Assembly: GCF_018919065.1 (NCBI RefSeq)
Contig: NZ_JAHLQG010000003.1
Coordinates: forward strand, 1-64,000
Length of the DNA: 64,000 bases
Direction: 5' to 3'
DNA from: Blautia sp. MSJ-9
GTDB taxonomy: Bacteria > Bacillota > Clostridia > Lachnospirales > Lachnospiraceae
Positions 8,022 through 17,458 of the stretch are shown in pieces. Both the position numbers and the translations under genes were made by a program. Every line of letters starts with the position of its first letter. Position 1 is the first letter of the stretch. Below the pieces are notes generated by a model. That model made no database searches, was not told where the DNA came from, and saw only the letters and a list, made by a program, of their open reading frames with translations.

Positions 8022-8891
8022 CTAATTCCTGCGGAATCTTCTGCTTTCCAGACGGTCAACTATTGTCACAAAAATTACAGCAAGAACAATTCCACCTATT
8101 ACACAAAGGGTCAGAATGACAGGGTTGGGATTATGAAATCCACTGATCCTGCTTTCTGTTTTTTCGATTTGTCCGGCCTCCTCTACTGTGATGCGGTGTC
8201 CTCTTACCAGCAGTCTGTGCGTATTCACAGCATAAGGGGTACAGGTAACCAGTGTTACATAATCCTTTCCCGGGGTGATTCCCAGAGAATCTGTCTGAGC
8301 TGGAAGAACAGTAAGAATCTGATCTACCTCATAAGCGAGTGTTCTGTCCAGAATATGTAAATAGAATACATCTCCCTCCTTTAACAAATTCAGGTCTGTA
8401 AAGAGTTTCGCACTTGGCAGACCTCTGTGTGCAGAAATGACACAATGAGTCCCCGGTCCGCCAACAGGAAGACTGCTTCCGAAAAGATGACCGGCTCCTT
8501 TAGAAAGAGTTTTGTCTGTTGTATAATGATAAAGAGGAATATTTTCATCTATTACAGGAATTTCTACAGAACCCATCATTCCATCTCCATTGAAGTTCAA
8601 AAGGCTTTCATATTTTTTGTCCCTTTTTCCGTCCCTTACGGAAAATGCATCCGGAACGCTTTCCTGTTCAAGCTGTTCGTTATATTCCTGCGCATTTTTC
8701 CATATACTGTCTGTTTCTTTTTTGTCTGTATCCGCTGTAACTGAACTGCTATATTCTGTGATCAGCCGCCCGGCCCTGCGTTTGTTCCAGGCACTGCTGA
8801 TCATCGGGTACAGCAATATGGACAGACCTACGAGAAACAGCAGAGAAAATCCGATATATTTGATTCTAAGTTTCTTTTTCTTATCACTCAT
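8022..8891 (-). CDS. srtC: Class C (pilus-assembly) sortase
   Basis: This is a ~289-residue class C sortase paralogous to the neighbouring one. Membrane helices lie at both ends, a lid region contains VPDAFS, the catalytic His is in AHRGLPSAKLFTDL, and the Cys and Arg are in TLVTCTPYAVNTHRLLVRG. The frame opens at 8903, but a GGAG six bases before the ATG at 8889-8891 makes that the better start; no ribosome site precedes the upper ATG. It directly follows the LPSTG pilin gene, so it is the best candidate to polymerise that subunit. Confidence 0.92.
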   Translation of the reverse strand: MSDKKKKLRIKYIGFSLLFLVGLSILLYPMISSAWNKRRAGRLITEYSSSVTADTDKKETDSIWKNAQEYNEQLEQESVPDAFSVRDGKRDKKYESLLNFNGDGMMGSVEIPVIDENIPLYHYTTDKTLSKGAGHLFGSSLPVGGPGTHCVISAHRGLPSAKLFTDLNLLKEGDVFYLHILDRTLAYEVDQILTVLPAQTDSLGITPGKDYVTLVTCTPYAVNTHRLLVRGHRITVEEAGQIEKTESRISGFHNPNPVILTLCVIGGIVLAVIFVTIVDRLESRRFRRN

Positions 8892-8983
8892 AGGGTTCTC
8901 CATACTGTTGTTCTATTTATTTACGGTGATGCCTGCTGACGCAGACACCACCATTTTATACAGCGTTCCAGATATTGCTCACA

Positions 8984-10726
8984 TCAGAGCTGATTCTCAC
9001 GGTCTCTTCTGCGGCTTACAAGGAACATTCCTGCTACTGCTGCCATGATCATTACACCTGTGATTGTAAACAGATAGGTGCCCATTCCACCTGTGGATGG
9101 GAGTTCTGCTGTTTTGGTGTTCTTGATTTCTGTTGGATTGATCACCTTGGTAGTAGTTCCATTAATTTCAACAGTTTTACTCGTAGCTACAAATGTATTT
9201 GTAGTCTTACCATCAATTGTAATCGTCCAGCTCTTCAGAGTATTGTCGGAGTTCCATTCTCCGGCTGCGATCTCAATCTTGAATACATGTGAGTTCAGAG
9301 TATAATCTCCAGGTGCCTTTGTTTCTTTCAGATAATAAGTACCAAATGAGAGGCCATAAATGTTAAGCTGACCAGTTGTGTCTGATGTTGTCACACCGTT
9401 AAAATATGTTGTGCCGTCAGTTTTCTTATTAGAATATACTTTTGTGCAATCTGCATCTGTATATAATGTAAATTCTGCTCCTGCCAGTGGTTTCTTATCA
9501 GTTATATGCTGATCGCCATCCTCCTTTGTCCACTCATCTTCGCCCGTTTTCACAATGAGTTTGTCTGTCAAGGAAGTATTTCCTTCTGTGCTTCCTTTAA
9601 TGTCAAAAGTATAAGTATAGGTGTTCTTAATATCAGAACCATCTGCATTGTTTGTGTTAGAGTCCTTGGAATAATTTAATGTTGCACTGTTCTTATTTCC
9701 ATGTTCGTTGAGCTCTGCATTCTCATTTAATACTGCGCTATATTCAATGATGATTTTTCTGCCAGCATAAGAAGTTAACAGGTACTGATCATCTTTTCCA
9801 GCTTCATGCTTTACAAAATCAACCGTAATTGTTGTACCATTATTCGCATCATAATTTCCTATTGTTTTTACATATGCTGTACCTTCTGTAAGTTCTGTTT
9901 TTGTTTCTTTTCCATCATCTCCTGTTCCTGCAAGATATACTTTCAGAGAACCATCTTTATAAGTTAAGCCTTTGCTTAAGGTATCAACTACGTCTAATCT
10001 TGGATACTTTCCTCTGTAGTCTGGAACAGGGTCAATTGTCATCTTATAATTAACTGTATCGCCGATGTTTGCGCTGTTGTGATCTTTCTCACTATCGCTT
10101 TCAACGATTTTCTTGGTTAATTCAGGTTTATCGTTTCTCTTTACCCAGGTATTTCCTTCGGAAAGATAGTTTACTTTTCCCTCACTGATAATTGTGGTAC
10201 CAGCCTGATTTGTATAGAATACGGAAACAACTGCTACGTTATAGGAGACAGCTTCCGCTCCTTCTACTAAAACCAGATAGCTTCCTACTGGTACGGTAGC
10301 AGTATAAACTTCTCCGGTCGCATCTGCCTTCATCGGATATCTGCTATCTGGAACCATAGAGTCGCTTTTAACTACCTGTGCAAGAGCTGACAGTGTTGCA
10401 GGATCAGCACTTGTAATAGTTGAGATGTAATCACTGCCGTCTGACTTTTTATAAACATTTGAATAACCCGTAAAGTTTCCATTTGTCTCATCATAGTCTG
10501 CTTTTACAATCTGATATGCGTAGACCGTAATACCCGACTCTTTTTTTATTCCTTCTGCTGTAATTACACCTCTGTCCGACCCAGTTCCGGTTGCTGTCTT
10601 TACCGTTGGCTGTGCCGGCTGATCTGTTCCTGTTTCTGAATCAGCTGCAAATGCTGTCACGCACATCGTTACTACCATAATAACCGCCATCAAAAGTGCG
10701 CCAATTTTTTTCAAATAATTCTTCAT
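8984..10726 (-). CDS. LPSTG-anchored major pilin (SpaA/FimA-like)
   Basis: This is a ~580-residue secreted pilin. The signal peptide (MKNYLKKIGALLMAVIMVVT...) runs to about residue 28. An N-terminal domain ends near residue 200, followed by an isopeptide-type adhesin domain (PVPDYRGKYPRLDVVDTLSK) and a C-terminal CnaB domain with an E-box (GTYYLKETKAPGDY). The sorting signal is ELPSTGG plus helix plus RRRDRENQL. The ATG at 10724-10726 is chosen because GGAGAG lies eight bases upstream; the higher ATG would include that ribosome site. Its place between the tip adhesin and the sortases is that of a backbone subunit. Confidence 0.88.
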   Translation of the reverse strand: MKNYLKKIGALLMAVIMVVTMCVTAFAADSETGTDQPAQPTVKTATGTGSDRGVITAEGIKKESGITVYAYQIVKADYDETNGNFTGYSNVYKKSDGSDYISTITSADPATLSALAQVVKSDSMVPDSRYPMKADATGEVYTATVPVGSYLVLVEGAEAVSYNVAVVSVFYTNQAGTTIISEGKVNYLSEGNTWVKRNDKPELTKKIVESDSEKDHNSANIGDTVNYKMTIDPVPDYRGKYPRLDVVDTLSKGLTYKDGSLKVYLAGTGDDGKETKTELTEGTAYVKTIGNYDANNGTTITVDFVKHEAGKDDQYLLTSYAGRKIIIEYSAVLNENAELNEHGNKNSATLNYSKDSNTNNADGSDIKNTYTYTFDIKGSTEGNTSLTDKLIVKTGEDEWTKEDGDQHITDKKPLAGAEFTLYTDADCTKVYSNKKTDGTTYFNGVTTSDTTGQLNIYGLSFGTYYLKETKAPGDYTLNSHVFKIEIAAGEWNSDNTLKSWTITIDGKTTNTFVATSKTVEINGTTTKVINPTEIKNTKTAELPSTGGMGTYLFTITGVMIMAAVAGMFLVSRRRDRENQL

Positions 10727-10862
10727 CAATATTCTCTCCTTTCGCATGTATCGATTTCATGTTTTCCGCTACTTTTCTGAAAGTGTGTTATTGATGTCCT
10801 GTAATTGTTCAGCAATCTGCTGTTTTGCGAATTACTGAACAGTTACCATATCTTTTTAATCA

Positions 10863-13800
10863 TCAGTTACTGCTGACCCTTGCTTTGTCCTCCTTCCACT
10901 TATTGTTTATTAACAACAGAAGCGCAGTTGTCATCAATGCTGCACCACTGATTGCAAACATATATATTCCGGAACCGCCGGAGTTTGGAAGTTCATAGAC
11001 TCGGGCATTTCCGATATAGCAGATTACCTCATTGGAGCTGTCATTCTTTTCAATGGAAGCGCCATTATCTACATTTCTCAGAACACCATCCTGGAATTTC
11101 AATTTCCATGCATTACTGTGGATCACATATCCGGATGGGGCTTTTGTTTCTGTTAATGTATAAATCTCTTCATTTGACAACTCACTGAATTTGGTAATTT
11201 TGCTGTTGCTGAAAGTCCATGTTATTTCCCCTAGTGCTGTATTGTCTGACTCCTGCTGGGATACGCCGGTAGCGATCAGTGTATTGCTGCTGTCCCGCAG
11301 TTCAAATTCAGCACCGCTAAGTCCCTGTTTTGTTTCAGAATCCTGTTTTATGATTTTCCAGTTCAGAGTATTGGTAACCTCTGAATCGGATGTCTGCTCC
11401 ATTGTGTAGCCTTCTGGCACATTCACTTCTGTTACACGATATCTGACAAGGACACTTGTATCGCCTGCGGTAAGATATGCGGGCAATTTCGTGATCGTAA
11501 CCTTCCATGTATCAGAATGCTCTGAATCTACATTAGAAGCGGACATGAAGAAATTCTCATTGGAATATTCGTTCTCTCCAATGTTATATTTGCCTGTATA
11601 ATCCTGCCAGGATTCTTCTGTTCCTGCGATTTCGGGCTGATACTGCACTTTCAGTTCAATGATATCTTTTCTTGTCTCTTTATAATTACTGCCGTCTTTC
11701 CAAACCTTTGAAAACGTTACCTGCTTCTCCAATTTGTTCGGATCAACCTGAACAACCGGATCTGCATAATTTTGTGTGTCTGTTTGATTTGTTTTTGTTT
11801 CTGTATATGTTACCGTTGCAGTGTTGTTGGATGGAAAACCTGGTTTTCCGGATGAATTTTCGCCTGAGATTCCATAGAATCCATCTTCACTTGCATCCGT
11901 ATTCGCATCTCCAATGCTGTTGCCATAGTTTCCCCCATTATTTAAATAGGAAGTTTCTGCTGTCCTGTTAGGCTGTACATTTGTAATTGTCAGGTAATAA
12001 TACAGATCTTTCTTTAACTGATAATCTTCTCCCAGACTCCAGGTTATCTGCTTATTCTGTGCGTTATAGTGCACAGTGCCAAGTACCTCACCGTTTACTG
12101 TCACTGATTTTCCATTTTCACTGAGCAGATTTTCATCTGTCAGATCGATCTGAACGGTGTCACCCTGCTGTGCGTATGCGCTGTCTGTTCTTTTCGCTAT
12201 TTTCAGCTCGATTTTGCTGGTATCTGTTACATCTACGTATTGGCTTAATGTATCGGTTATCGTGACATTCTTGCAATAGAAGGTCAGAATGTCCTCTGCA
12301 ATGTCTTTAAATTTCTGTGGAAGCTCTTCTGACTTCTCCAAATCTATTGCTGAATCTTGGACTGTGGCATTCGTCGCATCCGTTACATTCTGCAACAGCT
12401 CCTGCCCGGTAGATGGTCTTCCTTCAAATGACTCATCATCTTCCCAGTCCACATTCCCGAGTCCAAGCCCGATTGCCATAAATCTGTCACAGACAATCTG
12501 CCCTGCTGAAGTAATAGCAGCCTTATACGTAGCTTCATTTGCACAACTACCAGGACCATCATATCCATTTTTAGCATTATAATATGTCGGTTCTCCGTCA
12601 GTCAGAAAGATAACAATCTTATCAGCATCTACTCTTGCACCTGTGGATACCGCTGTAGCTGCTTTTGATAAACCGTCATCATAGTTTGTTCCACCATCAG
12701 CACTTAAACCAGTGACTCTTGCATAGAGATCCGGTCCTGAGACCCAGTCTGATGTACGGATATCTGCACTATTACTGAACGTAACCAGTTTATAATTGAC
12801 ATCTATTTTATCCAATCTATCGTTCAGTTTATCCGTCAGACTTCTGACTGCTGATTTCGCATCTGATAATTTACTTCCTTTCATACTGCCTGATATATCC
12901 ATGAGCAGAACAATATCAAGTTTCTTTTTTGAAATCTCACTTCCAACAGTCCCTGCTACATTTAAAGTAATATCGTATGTGTTGTTAGCAGCATTTTTTT
13001 TAATGTATTTATCATGAGAAAGTGTTGCTTTTGTACTTGTGTGTGATGTTGAGCTATATATCAGGTAAACATCTATAGTCTTGGTCGATGTGTCATTGGA
13101 TGAAGAACTTAGTTCCTTAACCTTCATAGACCCCCATTTAAAAATGCATTTCCTTATTCTTCCTGATCTTTGTGCTGTAAGAGAATCTGCATATGTTCCT
13201 TGTTCGCCATCATCAATTCTTGCTCCAATATATTTGTACCCGCTGATTTTCTCTGCATAATCAGAAAACTTAATTGTTTCTCCTCCAGTAATTGATACAT
13301 TACTGTTTTGTGATCCAGTAATTTCATTCTTCGCTTCGTCTACATAATGCACTGTAATGTTGAAACATATCCTTCCAGAACTAACCCATGTAATCGCAAA
13401 AGTAGAGAAACTGTCTGCACTGAATTCCACTTTCTCTACATTCTGATCATCATCAGCTTCAATTATTGCTTCTGTAGAATCATTCTCCATATCTTCATCA
13501 GATAAATCCGTTACCTGCTGCACTTCACCCTCGCTGTTTTCTTCCAGATGCATAACTTTGAGTTCTGTATTTTCATCTGTGACAATATTTTCCGGGGCCT
13601 GTGCTTTTTTATAGTTTATGGAAACTTTTACATTGTCGGACGGCTCTGTTTCATTTCCGTCTGCGTCGATGAAGCTGATATCATATGCAAGGAAACCGGC
13701 CAGATCATAATCTTCTTTTTCTGCTTTTTCGGTCAGTTTATCAGCTACTGCTTCATACTGAGCCTGTTTATCAGCATCATTTTCGTCTGACACAATTGGA

Positions 13801-14975
13801 GTTACAGATAATGTACTGCCTTCCGGAATCACACCAGGTTCTGCTTCTACCGTGATGATGACATCTTCGTCTTCATACTGCATAGCAGAGTCTGAAGGAG
13901 CTTCTGTCACTTCAGGTGTAGGTGTTAATTCTTCCGTTGGCTGCGGCTCTTCCGGAATCTGTGTAACTTCGTTTGCTGGCTCCAGCTCTTCTGGAAGCAG
14001 ACCAGCGGCTTTTTTTACTTTATCCATATTCAGATAGCCGTAAATCTGAGAATCGTCTAATGGATACTGCTGGCTTCTTACTTCTCCGCCACAGTTTCCT
14101 TCAATCGTGTACACATACTGAGTGTCTGCACTTGTCACAATACCTGTATGTGCAGGAGTTTCTGTCTGAATCTGGATGTTTCCATCTGCATGTATATTTG
14201 TCTGGAAGAATACCAGATCACCTTCTTTAGGACTGTAGTCATCTTTCACTAATCCGTAAGTGCTATTGAGGATTTCTGCCCACTGCGATACTTTTTCGCT
14301 CTTAGGGAGATATTGTTGCGGAATATTCGCATAGTGTGCGCAGAAATTTACAAAAGCTGCGGACCATTCTTCGTATGGATCTCCTGCCCACTGACCGTAG
14401 CGGGAATAGTTATGAACGATTCCATCTTCTGCTGTGATAAAGTTGTCCCTATTTTCCTGTACGCCAAGCTGAGTTCTGGCAATTGCTGTGATGTCCTTTG
14501 CGTAGTCACCGGTCAGATCTGCACTGGAAATGCTGATTTTCCAGATATCCTCATTTTCCTCCTGAGGATTCGCATTAGCTTCCAGATCTGACTGTTTGCC
14601 GTCCGGATTTTCTGAGCTGATTTCCTGTTCTGATCCGGAGGATGGAGTCTGGGAAATATCTGGATTTCCCTGATTACTGTTCTCGGAATTGTTATCCGAT
14701 GCCTCTTCTGTTGGATTCTCCACTGGGTTCTCGGCTCCTCCGTCGGAGAAAATTCCATCTACCAGTTGGTTTCCGATTTCTGTTCCTTCTTCAGGTGGTG
14801 CTTCATTCTCTTCAGGTTCTGATGTAAACGCATCCTGCCCGGTGTTTTGCCAGGCTTCTTCATTATCGGATGCATATGTGACCGGAACGCTCTGCAGTAT
14901 GATCATGCTGACAAGCACCAGTACACACATAAGACTTAAACATCGCTTTGGCCAATCATATTTTTTCTTTTTCAC
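10863..14975 (-). CDS. Large VWA-domain pilus tip adhesin with CHAP-like domain
   Basis: This is a 1370-residue secreted, wall-anchored adhesin with a GTG start and a GGGAG ribosome site. After the signal peptide (~1-36) and an acidic low-complexity segment comes a CHAP-like domain (~155-330). Its catalytic position reads EEWSAAFVNFC (Ser where Cys is expected) with HTGIV as the histidine box. A Pro/Glu/Thr linker and beta domains follow. A von Willebrand A domain lies at ~680-880 with a full MIDAS (DISGSMKGS, GGTNYDDG, TDGEPT). CnaB domains follow, the last with ALGEITW and YTLTETKAPSGY. The anchor is ELPNSGG plus helix plus basic tail. It is the first gene of the pilus operon. VWA tip pilins mediate host or mucus binding; the ligand is unknown. 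Confidence 0.88.
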   Translation of the reverse strand: MKKKKYDWPKRCLSLMCVLVLVSMIILQSVPVTYASDNEEAWQNTGQDAFTSEPEENEAPPEEGTEIGNQLVDGIFSDGGAENPVENPTEEASDNNSENSNQGNPDISQTPSSGSEQEISSENPDGKQSDLEANANPQEENEDIWKISISSADLTGDYAKDITAIARTQLGVQENRDNFITAEDGIVHNYSRYGQWAGDPYEEWSAAFVNFCAHYANIPQQYLPKSEKVSQWAEILNSTYGLVKDDYSPKEGDLVFFQTNIHADGNIQIQTETPAHTGIVTSADTQYVYTIEGNCGGEVRSQQYPLDDSQIYGYLNMDKVKKAAGLLPEELEPANEVTQIPEEPQPTEELTPTPEVTEAPSDSAMQYEDEDVIITVEAEPGVIPEGSTLSVTPIVSDENDADKQAQYEAVADKLTEKAEKEDYDLAGFLAYDISFIDADGNETEPSDNVKVSINYKKAQAPENIVTDENTELKVMHLEENSEGEVQQVTDLSDEDMENDSTEAIIEADDDQNVEKVEFSADSFSTFAITWVSSGRICFNITVHYVDEAKNEITGSQNSNVSITGGETIKFSDYAEKISGYKYIGARIDDGEQGTYADSLTAQRSGRIRKCIFKWGSMKVKELSSSSNDTSTKTIDVYLIYSSTSHTSTKATLSHDKYIKKNAANNTYDITLNVAGTVGSEISKKKLDIVLLMDISGSMKGSKLSDAKSAVRSLTDKLNDRLDKIDVNYKLVTFSNSADIRTSDWVSGPDLYARVTGLSADGGTNYDDGLSKAATAVSTGARVDADKIVIFLTDGEPTYYNAKNGYDGPGSCANEATYKAAITSAGQIVCDRFMAIGLGLGNVDWEDDESFEGRPSTGQELLQNVTDATNATVQDSAIDLEKSEELPQKFKDIAEDILTFYCKNVTITDTLSQYVDVTDTSKIELKIAKRTDSAYAQQGDTVQIDLTDENLLSENGKSVTVNGEVLGTVHYNAQNKQITWSLGEDYQLKKDLYYYLTITNVQPNRTAETSYLNNGGNYGNSIGDANTDASEDGFYGISGENSSGKPGFPSNNTATVTYTETKTNQTDTQNYADPVVQVDPNKLEKQVTFSKVWKDGSNYKETRKDIIELKVQYQPEIAGTEESWQDYTGKYNIGENEYSNENFFMSASNVDSEHSDTWKVTITKLPAYLTAGDTSVLVRYRVTEVNVPEGYTMEQTSDSEVTNTLNWKIIKQDSETKQGLSGAEFELRDSSNTLIATGVSQQESDNTALGEITWTFSNSKITKFSELSNEEIYTLTETKAPSGYVIHSNAWKLKFQDGVLRNVDNGASIEKNDSSNEVICYIGNARVYELPNSGGSGIYMFAISGAALMTTALLLLINNKWKEDKARVSSN

Positions 14976-15052
14976 TCTGCTCTCCCTGCCTTTCTATACA
15001 TGATTGCCAGACCCGTCCTTGGATATCTCCATATAAATCCTATGCAGTACGC

Positions 15053-15097
15053 ACAAAAAAAGACCGCAATTATTCATGTTCTGAGATAATTGCGGTC
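15053..15097 (-). terminator. Terminator/attenuator upstream of the pilus operon
   Basis: On the minus strand GACCGCAATTAT (15086-15097) pairs with ATAATTGCGGTC (15062-15073), followed by seven T. It lies about 80 bases ahead of the tip-adhesin start. The stem shares the core GCAATTAT/ATAATTGC with the riboswitch terminator at 5279-5320. No GEMM aptamer is visible upstream. It may end a remnant gene (15185-15391) or act as an attenuator for the pilus operon. Confidence 0.7.
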
Positions 15098-15184
15098 AAG
15101 ACTTTTCGATACACTCTGGCATCTTTATTCCGTTTTCTTTAAAATCTAAAATAATATTACAGCAGTCGCAGATTTCTGCTTATT

Positions 15185-15391
15185 CTACTCTTCTGACTGT
15201 ACGCCATTAATCTTATCAAGAGCCTCTTTATAATAATCTTTAGCTTCTTTCTCATTAAGCTCGAACTCATTCATAATATCAGCAATAATGTCTCCTGCCT
15301 CTAAAATATCCCTGCTTTTTATAGTTGTCTGAATAAAGCATCGAGATTTCTTAATGACTTGCCAGAAGGCAGAAATGATATTAGAAAGGCA
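15185..15391 (-). pseudogene. Gene remnant, C-terminal fragment without a start
   Basis: A minus-strand frame of 68 codons without any early start codon ends in a helical acidic tail (EFELNEKEAKDYYKEALDKI NGVQSEE, continuous). Codon use looks coding (many GAG, AAA and AAG, no rare codons). The frame begins after an in-frame stop and has its first Met only at codon 40. It probably is the end of a disrupted gene. I recognise no family. Confidence 0.4.
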
Positions 15392-15470
15392 TTAAACCTT
15401 TTCAGAAAAAAGAAATGAAATGCTTTGTAAGTATATTAGCACATTTTGGGCTTTACAGCAATAATAATTT

Positions 15471-15506
15471 AAGGGACATAACAGAATCGATTCTGCTATG
15501 TCCCTT
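15471..15506. terminator. 36-base palindrome downstream of the ABC exporter operon
   Basis: AAGGGACATA and TATGTCCCTT bracket CAGAAT-CG-ATTCTG with a single mismatch. It is placed 70 bases beyond the last ABC gene. The flanking tracts are AT-rich but not a clean T-run, so a terminator or transcript-end stabiliser is likely, not proven. Confidence 0.6.
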
Positions 15507-15574
15507 ATAATAATTATAGAAGTAATTATCAATCAACTCTCACCAGATAACCACTCCTCCATCTGTCTAAGTCC

Positions 15575-17458
15575 TTAAGACAGTTCTAGCTTACCAGTAT
15601 AAAGCTGATAATACGTTCCCTTTAACTTAATGAGGTCTTCATGGTCGCCTCTTTCGATGATCTTGCCATGGTCCAGTACGATAATGGCATCGCTGTTTCT
15701 GATGGTTGAGAGTCGATGGGCGATTACGAATACAGTACGACCTTTCATGAGGTTGTCCATACCTTTCTGTACGATACTTTCTGTACGGGTATCGATGCTG
15801 GATGTTGCTTCATCCAGGATCAGTACCGGTGGGTTGGCTACGGCTGCTCTAGCAATGGAGAGAAGCTGGCGCTGACCCTGAGAGAGTTCTTCGCCGTCTC
15901 CGCTTAACATTGTGTCATAACCTTTCGGCAGCATCTTGATGAACTGGTCTGCGTGAGCCAGTCTTGCTGCCTCGTATACTTCCTCGTCTGTTGCATCCAG
16001 TTTACCATAGCGGATGTTTTCCTTAATGGTTCCTGTAAACAGATGGGTATCCTGAAGTACGATTCCCAGAGAACGTCTCAGGTCATCTTTCTTAATCTTG
16101 GTAATGTTGATTCCGTCATAGCGGATCTTACCTTCCTGAATATCGTAAAAACGGTTGATCAGGTTGGTGATGGTTGTCTTTCCTGCACCAGTAGAACCTA
16201 CGAAAGCAAGTTTCTGACCAGGTTTTGCGAAGAGGCTGATGTCTTTCAGAATGACTTTATCCGGATTATATCCGAATGTAACGTCTTCGAAACGGACATC
16301 TCCTGTTAATTCTGTGTAAGTAACAGAACCGTCAGCAGAATGTGGATGTTTCCATGCCCACATGCCTGTTCTTTCTTTACATTCAGTAATGTTACCATTG
16401 GCATCTTTTCTTGCATTAACCAGTTCTACATAACCTTCATCCTCTTCCGGTTTCTCATCAATGAGTTTGAAGATTCGTTCTGCACCTGCAAGTGCCATAA
16501 CGATAGCGTTGAACTGCTGTGCCACCTGCATGAATGGCTGGGTGAAACTCTTTGTAAACTGTAAGTAAGAAGCCATAACACCAAGAGTAATCCCGCCGAC
16601 ACCTGTTACAGAGAGAAGTCCGCCAAGCACTGCTGTCAGTACGAACTGCAGGTTACCGATGTTACCAATTACAGGCCCCATCATGTTTCCGTATTTATTG
16701 GCATTTGCAGAACTCTCGAAGAGTGCCTCATTGAGCTTATCAAATTCTACCTTTGATTTGTCTTCATGGTTGAAAACTTTTACCACACGTTGTCCGTTCA
16801 TTCGTTCTTCCACGAATCCGGTCACATCTGCCAGAGCTACCTGCTGGCGGATGAAGTATTTACCACTGTTGGAACCAATCTTATTGGTTACTTTCAGCAT
16901 GATAAAGATGATCACAACTGCCAGAATCGTAAGTAGCGGACTTAACAGTAACATGGAAATAAAAGTAACAATGATCGTAAACAGTGCCATCAGTGCCTGC
17001 GGGATTGCCTGGCTGATCATCTGTCTCAGAGTATCAGTATCATTGGTATAAAGGCTCATGATAGATCCGTTTGTATTCTGGTCAAAGTAGCGGATCGGCA
17101 GAGTCTGCATATGCTCGAACATATCGTCACGGACACTCTTGAGTACACCCTGTCCAATGAAAACCATCATTCTGGTATAGATAAAGGTAGCAATTACACC
17201 CAGTGCAAAAATACTGCCAAGTACTGCAAGTGCTTTATAAAGTTCTGCGAAATTCGGATCTGTCTGTCCGATCAGCGGAATGATAAAATCATCCAGCAGG
17301 AATTTCAGGGACAGAGATACTGCAATACTTGCTACGGAACTGATAAAGATGCAGATAAATACAATGACAAACTGTATCTTATGCGTTCCTGTCATATATT
17401 TCAGAAGTCTTTTGGCAGTTTGGATGGTATTCTGATCTATTTTTTTCTTCTTATTCAT
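15575..17458 (-). CDS. Heterodimeric ABC exporter, subunit B (permease plus ATPase)
   Basis: This is a ~627-residue ABC exporter half with six transmembrane helices (residues ~30-330) and a nucleotide-binding domain. Walker A is GSTGAGKTT, the signature is LSQGQRQLLSIARA, Walker B is VLILDEATSSID, and the H-loop is IAHRLST. An insert of about 40 residues between the membrane and ATPase parts (KDANGNITECKERTGMWAW) is unusual. The frame opens at 17509, but the ATG at 17456-17458 follows GGAGG and overlaps the stop of the partner gene by 8 bases, indicating coupled translation. With 17451-19184 it forms a YheI/YheH (BmrCD)-like drug exporter. The glutamate after Walker B is present, so this subunit should have the competent site. 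Confidence 0.9.
   Translation of the reverse strand: MNKKKKIDQNTIQTAKRLLKYMTGTHKIQFVIVFICIFISSVASIAVSLSLKFLLDDFIIPLIGQTDPNFAELYKALAVLGSIFALGVIATFIYTRMMVFIGQGVLKSVRDDMFEHMQTLPIRYFDQNTNGSIMSLYTNDTDTLRQMISQAIPQALMALFTIIVTFISMLLLSPLLTILAVVIIFIMLKVTNKIGSNSGKYFIRQQVALADVTGFVEERMNGQRVVKVFNHEDKSKVEFDKLNEALFESSANANKYGNMMGPVIGNIGNLQFVLTAVLGGLLSVTGVGGITLGVMASYLQFTKSFTQPFMQVAQQFNAIVMALAGAERIFKLIDEKPEEDEGYVELVNARKDANGNITECKERTGMWAWKHPHSADGSVTYTELTGDVRFEDVTFGYNPDKVILKDISLFAKPGQKLAFVGSTGAGKTTITNLINRFYDIQEGKIRYDGINITKIKKDDLRRSLGIVLQDTHLFTGTIKENIRYGKLDATDEEVYEAARLAHADQFIKMLPKGYDTMLSGDGEELSQGQRQLLSIARAAVANPPVLILDEATSSIDTRTESIVQKGMDNLMKGRTVFVIAHRLSTIRNSDAIIVLDHGKIIERGDHEDLIKLKGTYYQLYTGKLELS

Noticed and set aside
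15062..15097. TTGACC...AATAAT reading as the pilus promoter inside the hairpin
   Set aside because: The match arises from the perfect stem itself and is followed by a T-run typical of a terminator; I prefer the terminator call.
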